Shown here: piece after piece, positions 1-6,795 of the stretch
Layout of the letters: each line of letters begins with the position of its first letter
Position numbering within the stretch: the stretch's first letter is position 1
Source: an uncultured Lachnospiraceae bacterium
GTDB lineage: Bacteria > Bacillota > Clostridia > Lachnospirales > Lachnospiraceae
Direction: 5' to 3'
NCBI GenBank assembly: GCA_910577015.1
Contig: CAJTKU010000017.1
Location: 1-54,802, forward strand
Length of the DNA: 54,802 nucleotides
Made by a program: the position numbers and the translations under genes
Notes under the pieces: model-generated
Database searches by the model: none
What the model was told of the DNA's origin: nothing
What the model saw: only the letters and a program-made list of their open reading frames with translations

Positions 1-117
1 CAGGTATTAAGGGATTATTTACAGTCGGTGTAACATATGTTTGACAAACCTACATATTTGCGAATTTTGTAAAATTCACAGTTTCTGTTTCAATTCGATT
101 TCCGTTTCCGGCAGCGG

Positions 118-933
118 TTACTCCCCATACCACTGCCGGTACAGTTTTTCCCGCCTGTCCTCTTTTAAAGGAAAATCGCTGCGCAGACTCCATACCTTTT
201 CAGTGTCTGCTTCTATCAGCAAAAAGCCCTCTTCACCGCCAATACCGTAAAATTCTCCTGCCAACAGGTTCCCCAGCGGGTCAAAAGCCAGACTGCCTGG
301 CTCGTAAATGAGCCCGCCTCCCTCGCCGATGCGGTTGACGCCGGCTACATAACACTGGTTTTCCACTGCCCTTGCCTGCAAGAGCAGTTTCCAGTGCATG
401 GCGCGTTCTTTCGGCCAGTTAGCGAGAACAAAGATAAATTCGGATTGTCTGGAGCTTATCTGGAAAATCTCCGGGAATCTGAGGTCATAACAGATAAAGC
501 CGCTTACTTTCACGCCATTTATCTCACAAGCCGCTATTTCTTCTCCCGCGCCAAAATGCCTGCCCTCCTCCCCATAGGTAAAGGGATGAATTTTTTCATA
601 ATGCATCAGGGAGTTGCCGTCCTGCACTACCTCCATACAATTATATGCTTTCAATTCTGTTCCTTTCCAGCCCGCATAACCGAAAGCAATCGCCATATGA
701 GGAAACTTTTCCGAAAGCGCTTTCATCCTTTCGACTGATTCATACGGGCAGGTTTCCGCCGTCTTTTCCGTGTTCATCGAAAAACCGGTAAAACTCATTT
801 CGGGCAGCAAAAGCAAATCTGCGCCTGCCGCATATGCCTTTTCGGCAAGCACAGACGCTTTCTCATAATTTGCCTGCCTATCCTCCCACACAATGTCCAT
901 CAAAGAAAGCGCCGCTTTCCATCCTTTTTCCAT
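118..933 (-). CDS. Carbon-nitrogen hydrolase (nitrilase superfamily, omega-amidase-like)
   Basis: This is a cytosolic carbon-nitrogen hydrolase of about 271 residues that probably hydrolyses the amide of a small omega-amide or similar substrate. The three catalytic positions of the superfamily are visible: Glu in LLLLPEMSFTGF, Lys in HYEKIHPF and Cys in GFICYDLRFPE. Length is normal for single-domain amidases (260-280 aa). A start at 945 overlaps the pepD stop. The ATG at 933 is preferred because GAGGG lies 5 nt upstream, which places it one base beyond the pepD TGA. The two genes are probably translationally coupled, consistent with joint use in peptide or amide catabolism. The substrate is not determined by the sequence; 2-oxoglutaramate amidase is one option. 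Confidence 0.85.
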   Translation of the reverse strand: MEKGWKAALSLMDIVWEDRQANYEKASVLAEKAYAAGADLLLLPEMSFTGFSMNTEKTAETCPYESVERMKALSEKFPHMAIAFGYAGWKGTELKAYNCMEVVQDGNSLMHYEKIHPFTYGEEGRHFGAGEEIAACEINGVKVSGFICYDLRFPEIFQISSRQSEFIFVLANWPKERAMHWKLLLQARAVENQCYVAGVNRIGEGGGLIYEPGSLAFDPLGNLLAGEFYGIGGEEGFLLIEADTEKVWSLRSDFPLKEDRREKLYRQWYGE

Positions 934-934
934 T

Positions 935-2401
935 TCATCCCTCATTTTCGCTTTTCTTCGCTAACAGGTTTACCAGATACTCCCACACCCTTCTTGTGGA
1001 AGAAATACTTAAGCTTTCTTCCGTTGTATGGATGTTTTGCATATCCGGGCCAAAGGAAATGCAGTCAAGTCCTTCTATCTTTGCCGCAAGGATACCGCAT
1101 TCCAATCCTGCATGAATCGCCTGCAGCCGGGGTTTTTCCCCGTACATTTCCTCATACACCGCCACCATCTTATCGCGAAGCGGCGAATCCACGCGGTATG
1201 CCCATCCCGGATAATCACCGGAAACACTGCTGCTTCCTCCCGCAAGTCCGGTTATGGCAGCCACCTTTTCCAGCAGCGCCCTTTTCGCGCTTTCTATACA
1301 GCTTCTAACGGAAAATTCACACCGAAGCTCCCGTGCCGCTTTATCAAACTTTACAATGCCCAGATTCAGGGAGGTTTCCACCAATCCCGGAACATCTGCA
1401 CTCATAGCCTGCACGCCGTCTGGCAATGCAGTCAGATAAGCGGCAACATACGCCGTGCCAGCTTCATCCACGCAGTTTTCCTGCTCCCCGCCCCGGTATA
1501 CTGTGGTTATCCCAAAATCAGGCTCTTTCGTGGCAAGTTCCGCTTTGATTTCCTCTTCCGTCTGCAAAAGCACACTGCGGAATATATCCTCCTTCTCTTT
1601 ATCTATCAATACCTCCGCCACTGCCTGCCGGGGAATGGCATTGTCGGCAAGCCCCCCCTCCAATGACTTCAAATAGACCGGCAGTTCCCGCGCAAGGCTG
1701 TGCAAAACCCTTCCCATGATACAGTTGGCATTGCCGCGCCCTTTGTCGATTTCCGCCCCGGAATGGCCTCCCATAAGCCCTTCCACACTAATCCGGTAAG
1801 CTTCACCTTCTTTCTCACAAATGGAAACCGGAAGACGGCAGTCCATCCTTGCACCGCCTGCACAGCTTGTCAGGAAAATACCTTCTTCTTCCGAGTCCAG
1901 GTTCAGCATCCTTTTTCCCTCAAGCATGGACAAATCAATGCCCCTTGCGCCGTCCATTCCCACTTCCTCATCCACGGTAATAACCACTTCCAGCTTGGGA
2001 TGGGGGATATCTTTACTGTCCAAAAGCGCCAGCGCGTAAGCGACTGCAATACCGTCGTCCCCGCCCAGACTGGTGCCCTCCGCATATATTTTATCTCCGT
2101 CGGTTCTCACTTTCAGGCCTTCCGTCCGCATATCTGTCTTGCAGTCCGGCTTTTTTACCGCCACCATATCCATATGCCCCTGCAGGATAACAACAGGTTC
2201 TTTTTCATATCCCGGCGTGGCGGGCTTGATGATAATCACATTTTTCAACTCGTCCTGCCAATATTGAAGATTTCTCTCTTTCGCGAACGCCGCCAGATAA
2301 TCGCTTATCTGTGCGACATTCCCCGACCCGTGGGGAATCCCGCATATTTCCTCAAAATAGTAAAAAACCTTCTCCGGCTGTAATCCTTCCAATGCACCCA
2401 T
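935..2401 (-). CDS. pepD: Aminoacyl-histidine dipeptidase (PepD, M20 family)
   Basis: A cytosolic di-zinc M20 dipeptidase that cleaves dipeptides such as carnosine (Xaa-His). At 488 aa it matches the usual PepD length of about 485. Visible metal and catalytic motifs are GHMDMV near residue 75 (His ligand and Asp), GGDDG with the bridging Asp, DEEVGMDGA with the general-base Glu, and HAGLECG near the C-terminus with the last His. The lid and dimerisation insertion carries LMGGHSGAEID. AAAGGTG precedes the ATG by five bases. It is followed at once by the amidase gene, and palindrome C1 lies in its upstream region, so it may be transcribed through that element. Confidence 0.93.
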   Translation of the reverse strand: MGALEGLQPEKVFYYFEEICGIPHGSGNVAQISDYLAAFAKERNLQYWQDELKNVIIIKPATPGYEKEPVVILQGHMDMVAVKKPDCKTDMRTEGLKVRTDGDKIYAEGTSLGGDDGIAVAYALALLDSKDIPHPKLEVVITVDEEVGMDGARGIDLSMLEGKRMLNLDSEEEGIFLTSCAGGARMDCRLPVSICEKEGEAYRISVEGLMGGHSGAEIDKGRGNANCIMGRVLHSLARELPVYLKSLEGGLADNAIPRQAVAEVLIDKEKEDIFRSVLLQTEEEIKAELATKEPDFGITTVYRGGEQENCVDEAGTAYVAAYLTALPDGVQAMSADVPGLVETSLNLGIVKFDKAARELRCEFSVRSCIESAKRALLEKVAAITGLAGGSSSVSGDYPGWAYRVDSPLRDKMVAVYEEMYGEKPRLQAIHAGLECGILAAKIEGLDCISFGPDMQNIHTTEESLSISSTRRVWEYLVNLLAKKSENEG

Positions 2402-2508
2402 ACAAACACCTTTCTGCCCTTTTAAGGCTTTCCTGAAATTGCTATCAAAGAAGTAAAATCATTATACTCCCCTGCAAAAATAAGTGTCAAGTACCGGTAA
2501 TCCCCGAA

Positions 2509-2690
2509 ATTTTACAATATCCGAGGGCGGCAGGGCAGCCATATCTGAATCAATAAGGGGGCGTTACTAAGGCGTTGGTCCTTGCGTTGCGTATTTTGCA
2601 ACGCTAGTACCACTACGCCTTTGTAAGAGTGCAAACGTCCCCCGCCTGATACAGATATGGCTGCCCTGCCGCCCTCGGATATTGTAAAAT
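2509..2690. repeat. Family C palindromic intergenic element, copy C1 (39-bp perfect arms)
   Basis: Left arm 2509-2547 and right arm 2652-2690 are exact reverse complements over 39 bp. The 104-nt centre holds a second, partly paired core beginning AAGGGGGCGTT and ending AAACGTCCCCC, with an inner hairpin GCGTTGC/GCAACGC. The same core occurs in copy C3 (29997-30138, opposite orientation) and, shortened, in C2 (4650-4723). It fills the gap between the SOD-like gene and pepD. There is no U-run of the kind an intrinsic terminator would have. Confidence 0.9.
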
Positions 2691-2697
2691 CCACTTC

Positions 2698-3171
2698 TTA
2701 AAAAATAACCCCGCATGCTATTTTTTCCCCCGAATCCCCTGCGGGCTGGCTGCGGTAATCGTCGGGCATGTCGTGGATGACTACCGTTCTCCCTAGCACT
2801 TCCCCGGGAAGAAATCTTTCCGTATAAAAAGCGCCCCATGCTTTTCCGTTATTTGCAAAAAGCACCGGCATATCCCCGGCATGAAGCGGATGCTCCTGCC
2901 CATAAGGATTAAAATGGCCCTTTGTATTTGCAAGCGGCTCTTCCGCCGTACCGGCACACGCCAGTCCTTCATGGATATGGAATCCGTATATTCCCGTTCC
3001 GTTATCCGGCAGTCCCAATATATCCGCCACCACTACGGTTCCCTGCCTGAATCTGTAAAACAGAACCATCCCCCTGATATCAGGGTAATTTATCGTTCCG
3101 CGAATCTGGGCATAGTGTTCGGGCTGGCTGTTTAAAATCGGGTAAACAGACTCCGACAACATTTCGTACAT
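2698..3171 (-). CDS. Superoxide dismutase family protein (Cu/Zn type), no signal peptide
   Basis: A 157-aa protein of the Cu/Zn superoxide dismutase family. Copper-ligand histidines are visible in GFHIHEG, followed by GHFNP and HPLHAGDMP, then VVIHD and DDYRSQPAGDSG, and the C-terminal IACG segment. Canonical members are exported. Here no signal peptide or lipobox is visible, so the protein should be cytosolic, and activity cannot be assumed. AGGAGG lies 10 nt before the ATG. A 13-bp perfect hairpin (3191-3220) lies just upstream and palindrome C1 just downstream. Presence in a presumed strict anaerobe suggests a protective role against oxygen, which is inference. Confidence 0.8.
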   Translation of the reverse strand: MYEMLSESVYPILNSQPEHYAQIRGTINYPDIRGMVLFYRFRQGTVVVADILGLPDNGTGIYGFHIHEGLACAGTAEEPLANTKGHFNPYGQEHPLHAGDMPVLFANNGKAWGAFYTERFLPGEVLGRTVVIHDMPDDYRSQPAGDSGEKIACGVIF

Positions 3172-3190
3172 AAAAAAGCGCCTCCTGAAT

Positions 3191-3220
3191 AATAGAATAT
3201 TCCGTTTGGAATATTCTATT
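3191..3220. other. Perfect 13-bp hairpin upstream of the SOD-like gene
   Basis: AATAGAATATTCC (3191-3203) and GGAATATTCTATT (3208-3220) are exact reverse complements with a GTTT loop. It sits between rplT and the SOD-like gene, ending about 20 nt before the SOD start on the minus strand. There is no U-tract, so it may be an operator or an mRNA 5' hairpin rather than a terminator. Confidence 0.75.
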
Positions 3221-3260
3221 CCGGGAAACGCTAAACGTGAAAGCCAATCCTTTGAGCTTT

Positions 3261-3617
3261 TTATGCTACTTTGGATTTTGCAAGCTCTGCAAGGGTCTTA
3301 AAGCCCTCGGCATCATTTACTGCCATCTCTGCAAGCATCTTTCTGTTGATATCAACGCCTGCCAGTTTCAGTCCGTGCATAAATTTGCTGTATGACAAGC
3401 CATTGATTCTTGCCGCTGCATTGATACGTGCAATCCAGAGCTGTCTGAACTGACGCTTTCTTTCTTTTCTGCCTGCATAGGAACTTGCCAGCGCCCTCAT
3501 TACAGACTGCTTTGCAACCCTGTACTGTTTGCTTCTCGCTCCCCTGTAACCTTTTGCAAGCTTTAATACTCTATTGTGTTTTTTTCTAGCGTTCATGCCG
3601 CCTTTGATTCTTGCCAT
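3261..3617 (-). CDS. rplT: 50S ribosomal protein L20
   Basis: Ribosomal protein L20, 118 aa, full length. It binds 23S rRNA early in large-subunit assembly and, in Firmicutes, represses its own operon through the leader RNA. The N-terminus MARIKGGMNARKKH and the basic central helices (GAKSKQYR-like GARSKQYRVAK, then RKRQFRQLWIARINAAAR) are diagnostic. AGGAGG lies upstream of the ATG. It is the last gene of the infC-rpmI-rplT operon, 23 nt after rpmI. Confidence 0.98.
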   Translation of the reverse strand: MARIKGGMNARKKHNRVLKLAKGYRGARSKQYRVAKQSVMRALASSYAGRKERKRQFRQLWIARINAAARINGLSYSKFMHGLKLAGVDINRKMLAEMAVNDAEGFKTLAELAKSKVA

Positions 3618-3640
3618 GTCTCATTCTCCTCCTTACCGAA

Positions 3641-3838
3641 TTATAAATATGGTAAAATTTTCTTCATATTTTTTACGTTGGTTGCATCTGTGATTGCAGG
3701 CTTCCTCAGATTACGTTTTCTCTTGGTGGATTTTTTAGTCAAGATATGGCTTTTATAAGCTTTGCTTCTTTTTAACTTTCCTGTTCCAGTTACTTTAAAA
3801 CGCTTCGCTGCTGCTCTGCTTGTCTTCATTTTTGGCAT
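3641..3838 (-). CDS. rpmI: 50S ribosomal protein L35
   Basis: Ribosomal protein L35, 65 aa, the normal length. The diagnostic basic N-terminus MPKMKTSRAAAKRFKVTGTG is followed by KLKRSKAYKSHILTKKS and a C-terminal RKP motif. It has a strong TTAGGAGG ribosome binding site. It is the middle gene of infC-rpmI-rplT, whose expression should be controlled together by the leader upstream of infC. Confidence 0.98.
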   Translation of the reverse strand: MPKMKTSRAAAKRFKVTGTGKLKRSKAYKSHILTKKSTKRKRNLRKPAITDATNVKNMKKILPYL

Positions 3839-3881
3839 AACGAGTTCCTCCTAAACTTTTGATTAATCTATTTTAACTGTG

Positions 3882-4391
3882 CTAACTGCGCTTCTCAGTT
3901 AAAAACATTGTCATACTCCTGCCTTCCACTTTTGGCGCCTTTTCCACAACCGCCACGTCTGACAGGCTCTCAGCAAAATCATCCAGTATATGCTTGCTGT
4001 TGTTCATGTGTGCCATCTCACGGCCGCGGAAACGCAGGGTGATTTTCACCTTGTCGCCCTTTGTCAAAAACTTTCTTGCCGCATTTACCTTGGTATTTAA
4101 ATCGTTGGTGTCAATGTTCGGGGAAAGCCTGATTTCTTTTACCTCGATGGTTCTCTGCTTTTTCTTTGCTTCCTTTTCTTTCCTGGTCTGCTCATATTTG
4201 AACTTACCATAATCCACAATCTTGCATACGGGCGGTTTTGCCGTAGGGGCAATCTTTACAAGGTCTAGGCCTGCTTCCTCTGCAAGCTTCTGCGCATCCC
4301 TGGCGGACATAATGCCCAACTGTTCTCCGTCCTCACCAATAAGGCGTACTTCTCTGTCCCTAATCTGTTCGTTAATCATCAAATCGCTAAT
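3882..4391 (-). CDS. infC: Translation initiation factor IF-3 with probable ATT start
   Basis: IF-3 binds the 30S subunit and checks start-codon and initiator-tRNA fidelity. The N-domain motif MINEQIRDREVRLIGEDGEQLG, the linker rich in Lys and Glu, and the C-domain (KVKITLRFRGREMAH) are all present. The longest frame starts at an ATG at 4406, but that ATG has no Shine-Dalgarno site and itself overlaps GGAGGG. An ATT codon at 4391 sits 8 nt after the GGAGG. Non-standard AUU starts are known for infC and allow IF-3 to repress its own synthesis, so a 169-aa product from ATT is preferred. The downstream ATG (MINEQIR) is the alternative. Confidence 0.95.
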   Translation of the reverse strand: MSDLMINEQIRDREVRLIGEDGEQLGIMSARDAQKLAEEAGLDLVKIAPTAKPPVCKIVDYGKFKYEQTRKEKEAKKKQRTIEVKEIRLSPNIDTNDLNTKVNAARKFLTKGDKVKITLRFRGREMAHMNNSKHILDDFAESLSDVAVVEKAPKVEGRSMTMFLTEKRS

Positions 4392-4579
4392 GGCTGTACC
4401 CTCCATAAAGAAAATTTAAAAAAGTGGATAGCATAACTATCCACCAAATCATTCACACTCATTCCGACCCGCAAAACAACCTGTGTTTATGGCTGCCGGA
4501 TGAAACTATGAACACTTACGAGCCGTCTGCTGTAAGGTGAGAGTGGATACTCTGCTTTATTGTGTTGCATTCCACATGC
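4392..4579 (-). promoter_or_regulatory. infC-rpmI-rplT leader, probable L20-type autoregulatory leader
   Basis: A leader of about 190 nt separates a consensus promoter (4586-4614) from infC. It ends in an intrinsic terminator (4411-4444) directly before the infC ribosome binding site. This is the arrangement of the Firmicutes L20 leader, where L20 binding favours termination. The leader also contains complementary tracts (for example GTGGATA near 4543 and in the terminator stem at 4424) that could form an antiterminator. The Rfam family assignment is inferred from position, not from a covariance search. Confidence 0.7.
4411..4444 (-). terminator. Leader attenuator upstream of infC
   Basis: On the minus strand GTGGATAG (pairing 4437-4444) and CTATCCAC (4424-4431) form a perfect 8-bp stem with a 5-nt loop, followed by a U-run at 4423-4418 and further AT-rich sequence. 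It lies between the promoter and the infC start, so termination here would silence the operon. Confidence 0.85.
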
Positions 4580-4585
4580 TTAAAC

Positions 4586-4614
4586 AGCATATCACACTCC
4601 TTTGCCCCTGTCAA
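4586..4614 (-). promoter_or_regulatory. Sigma-A promoter for infC operon
   Basis: Minus strand TTGACA (4614-4609), 17-nt spacer, TATGCT (4591-4586). The predicted start is near 4579, giving a leader of about 190 nt. Confidence 0.85.
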
Positions 4615-4649
4615 CACCCACTTTTCAAATTTTCGCATTTTGGCTGGGC

Positions 4650-4723
4650 GGCAGGGGATGGCATATCAGAATCCACCGGGGGACGTTTGCCCCCTTATGG
4701 ATACTGATATGCCATCCCCTACC
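4650..4723. repeat. Family C palindromic element, copy C2 (short core)
   Basis: Arms 4650-4675 and 4698-4723 pair over 26 positions with two mismatches; 17 are consecutive (4653-4669 with 4704-4720). The centre CGGGGGACGTTTGCCCCCTT is the two ends of the C1/C3 core joined, with the middle hairpin missing. It lies between the infC promoter and repeat B1. Confidence 0.85.
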
Positions 4724-4727
4724 GTCT

Positions 4728-4810
4728 GGAAAATGCCGCATTTCAGGCATTTTCCCGTGTGAAACATAGTACTTCTTGGCGTGAGCCTTAGAAGTACTTT
4801 TCACACTACG
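4728..4810. repeat. Family B two-hairpin element, copy B1
   Basis: Hairpin 1 pairs GGAAAATGCC (4728-4737) with GGCATTTTCC (4746-4755). Hairpin 2 pairs GTGTGAAA (4757-4764) and AGTACTTCT (4768-4776) with AGAAGTACT (4790-4798) and TTTCACAC (4799-4806). The element ends directly at the TAG stop of the EEP gene (4811-4813). The same layout recurs at 22058-22168, 43886-43929 and inside 52836-53094. Confidence 0.85.
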
Positions 4811-5905
4811 CTACTTCAATATAAACCGCATATACACCGGGTCGTGGTCTGAATAAAGGTACTGTAAATCTACATTTTCATACCATGTGCATTTTACATT
4901 ATCGGAAATGATAAAGCCGTCCAGCGTCACGGTATAGGTCGTCTCGGGATTGTAGGCTTCATCGGCATTGCGGGCGCTGTCATGCATTGCATCCCTTTCC
5001 TCATCTGAAAGGGCATCCATGCAAAAGGCAAACCCCTCCGGCAGTTCTTCCCGCGGAAAGGGATATGCCCAGGACTCCCTTTCACTGCCGTCGTCCGTAA
5101 GCGCTTTCAAGTCATGGTTGAAATCCCCCCCGCAGATTACATAGTTGCCCGCTTCATATTCCCGGCGCATATCCTCACAGAGCATGGAAACCTGCCCCTG
5201 CCTGATTTCATCGCTGTTGCCGTATGCGGACATATGAAGATTGATAATGCATAAATACTTTCCGTTGTCCACGGGGATTCTGTTGATGCTGTAACAGCGG
5301 TCCAAATCCAGAAATTTGCTAAAGGAAGTGGATATGGGAAAACTTCTCCGCAAAGCGCTCTCTATAGGATAAGAAGACATCACCGCAAGCCCTGCCCTGC
5401 TCTTTCCATGGGGCTGCGTCAGGGGGTAAAATAAAAATGCAGAATCATAATTGACGGCAAACGTCATGTCATAGCCTTCATATAATACCTGCAGCATTTC
5501 GTACTGATTGACATGATAGCTTCTGGTGGAATCCAAATCCACTTCCTGCCAGAGCAGAAAATCCGGCTGAAGGGTATCTTTTACATAAGAAGCGGCTCCT
5601 GCCACCGTTTCTTCCACACTCTCCCTGCTCGCCGCCACGGAAGATGTCCCTCCGTCCATAAAGAAACTGAACTCTGGCGTATATGCTCCAAAGCCGATAT
5701 TGTATGTCGTGATGCCATACTCCTGACCGCTTGTCAGGACGCCGTCCCCGGCTCCCGGCCTCACCTCAAGCGTCAGATTATCCGGCAGTCTTTTATAGGA
5801 AATCACCACATATGCCGCATACACTGCCACTACCAGTACGATAGCGAGTACAAGCAGACCGACACCCTTTAAAATCACTTTGCCCACTTTTTTTTGCTTT
5901 GCCAT
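4811..5905 (-). CDS. Membrane-anchored endonuclease/exonuclease/phosphatase (EEP) family protein
   Basis: A 364-aa protein with an N-terminal transmembrane anchor (about residues 11-34, after MAKQKKVGK) and an extracytoplasmic EEP domain. Visible EEP motifs are TTYNIGFG, LLWQEVD (metal-binding Glu), CGGDFNHDL (GDFN) and a C-terminal SDHDPV with the catalytic His. The family includes phosphodiesterases and lipid or nucleotide phosphatases; the substrate here is not evident. The upstream frame starts at 5944, but the ATG at 5905 follows AGGGAG and AGGT sequences and is preferred. Its stop codon is the terminal TAG of repeat B1. Confidence 0.85.
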   Translation of the reverse strand: MAKQKKVGKVILKGVGLLVLAIVLVVAVYAAYVVISYKRLPDNLTLEVRPGAGDGVLTSGQEYGITTYNIGFGAYTPEFSFFMDGGTSSVAASRESVEETVAGAASYVKDTLQPDFLLWQEVDLDSTRSYHVNQYEMLQVLYEGYDMTFAVNYDSAFLFYPLTQPHGKSRAGLAVMSSYPIESALRRSFPISTSFSKFLDLDRCYSINRIPVDNGKYLCIINLHMSAYGNSDEIRQGQVSMLCEDMRREYEAGNYVICGGDFNHDLKALTDDGSERESWAYPFPREELPEGFAFCMDALSDEERDAMHDSARNADEAYNPETTYTVTLDGFIISDNVKCTWYENVDLQYLYSDHDPVYMRFILK

Positions 5906-6035
5906 ACCTGCAAACTCCCTTTCTTTTTTATGTGAACTCCTCATTTAAAACCACCGTCCGTTTAAAGACAGCCAAACCTCCAGACTAAACTGATATATTC
6001 ATATTAATCAGATTTTCAAGTCCTGTCAAACAGTA

Positions 6036-6064
6036 TTGTATCCTGCACCTGAGTATGCTATAAT
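6036..6064 (+). promoter_or_regulatory. Sigma-A promoter of the hypothetical gene-ncRNA-RT unit
   Basis: TTGTAT (6036-6041), 17-nt spacer, TATAAT (6059-6064) with an upstream TGC extended element. Transcription should start near 6071, about 50 nt before the first gene. No other strong promoter is seen before the reverse transcriptase. Confidence 0.8.
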
Positions 6065-6120
6065 CTCATAAGTTATATCAAACTTGTTTTTACATAAGAG
6101 CATCAGGGAAAGGGAAAACT

Positions 6121-6615
6121 ATGGGATTTCTTGATAATTTGATTAGTAAATCAACCAAAAAAATGATTTCTGATATTGCCAAAAGCGCTGTGAACGCTGT
6201 CAGTGAAGAATGGAACAAAGCTACGGACAATGAAGCTTTACGCCCGGCTAACGCTGCACGCAGCACTTCCGAAGATGCGGTTCCTGCCGGCTATGAAGCA
6301 CTTGCAGACGCTATGGCAATGGATAAAGTGAAAGCAGTCATGCAAAGGGAATTTCCCCAATATGAAGTCCGGGAAGACGTATCCCCCACCACTCTTGGCG
6401 GCACGGGCAGATTTCTTCCATACTCTTTGGGCATTTATGAAAACAATGTCCCCAAGCTCTTTATCATGCAGGTTTACAACAATACCTGTGCTTCCCGTTA
6501 TTACCGCTGGTCAAAGGAAGAAGCAGCAAAGGCAGGTGTTCCTTTGATTAATTTTGTGGCGCAATACCCTAACAGGATAGAATACATTATCAATCGTCTT
6601 CACCAGTATCTGTAA
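6121..6615 (+). CDS. Hypothetical protein, first gene of the RT operon
   Basis: A 164-aa protein whose function I do not recognise. The N-terminus (MGFLDNLISKSTKKMISDIA) is amphipathic, followed by an Ala/Glu-rich linker to about residue 55. The C-terminal domain, from about residue 60, has alternating hydrophobic strands (LPYSLGIY, KLFIMQVYNN) and ends GVPLINFVAQYPNRIEYIINRL. The strand pattern and closing helix could fit a small nuclease-like alpha/beta fold, but no catalytic residues can be assigned. The ribosome binding site GGGAAAGGGAAA precedes the ATG. It shares a promoter with the downstream ncRNA candidate and reverse transcriptase, so it could be a partner, or only an operon neighbour. 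Confidence 0.75.
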   Translation: MGFLDNLISKSTKKMISDIAKSAVNAVSEEWNKATDNEALRPANAARSTSEDAVPAGYEALADAMAMDKVKAVMQREFPQYEVREDVSPTTLGGTGRFLPYSLGIYENNVPKLFIMQVYNNTCASRYYRWSKEEAAKAGVPLINFVAQYPNRIEYIINRLHQYL

Positions 6616-6627
6616 CTATATACCGCT

Positions 6628-6771
6628 AAAAAGAAAGAGGAACGCAATTTTGCACCTGCGGCGGACAAAGCAGCTGCCCGGCTTATGCCGGTAGGTTTTG
6701 CAGGTAACCGGCATCTGTTCAGTCTTGTATCATAAGCATAGCTTATTTCAAAGCTTTTCCTCTTTCTTTTT
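6628..6771 (+). ncRNA. Inverted-repeat-bounded RNA candidate upstream of the reverse transcriptase
   Basis: AAAAAGAAAGAGGAA (6628-6642) and TTCCTCTTTCTTTTT (6757-6771) are a perfect 15-bp inverted repeat enclosing 114 nt. Inside are possible stems: ACCTGC/GCAGGT (6654-6659 with 6700-6705), CCGGC/GCCGG (6679-6683 with 6687-6691), a competing ATGCCGG/CCGGCAT pair (6685-6691 with 6708-6714) and ATAAGC/GCTTAT (6732-6737 with 6741-6746, 3-nt loop). The RT start codon follows 25 nt later. This is the layout of retron msr-msd and of some defence-RT ncRNAs. Exact ends are inferred from the repeat. An unusual long-loop terminator is the alternative. Confidence 0.55.
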
Positions 6772-6795
6772 TTTATGCCTGCATAGGAGAAAACA

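Noticed and set aside
1..117. Gene at the left edge
   Set aside because: The short plus-strand frame there runs into the amidase gene antisense and has no supporting signal. Nothing else is seen in these bases.
2509..2690. Family C palindromes as simple intrinsic terminators
   Set aside because: The hairpins are far longer than needed, the loops carry conserved sequence, and U-runs do not follow the arms.
6628..6771. Calling the RNA and RT a canonical retron
   Set aside because: The RT lacks the VTG motif used by retron RTs and the conserved AGC branching context after the first repeat is not evident. The segment is kept as an ncRNA candidate only.
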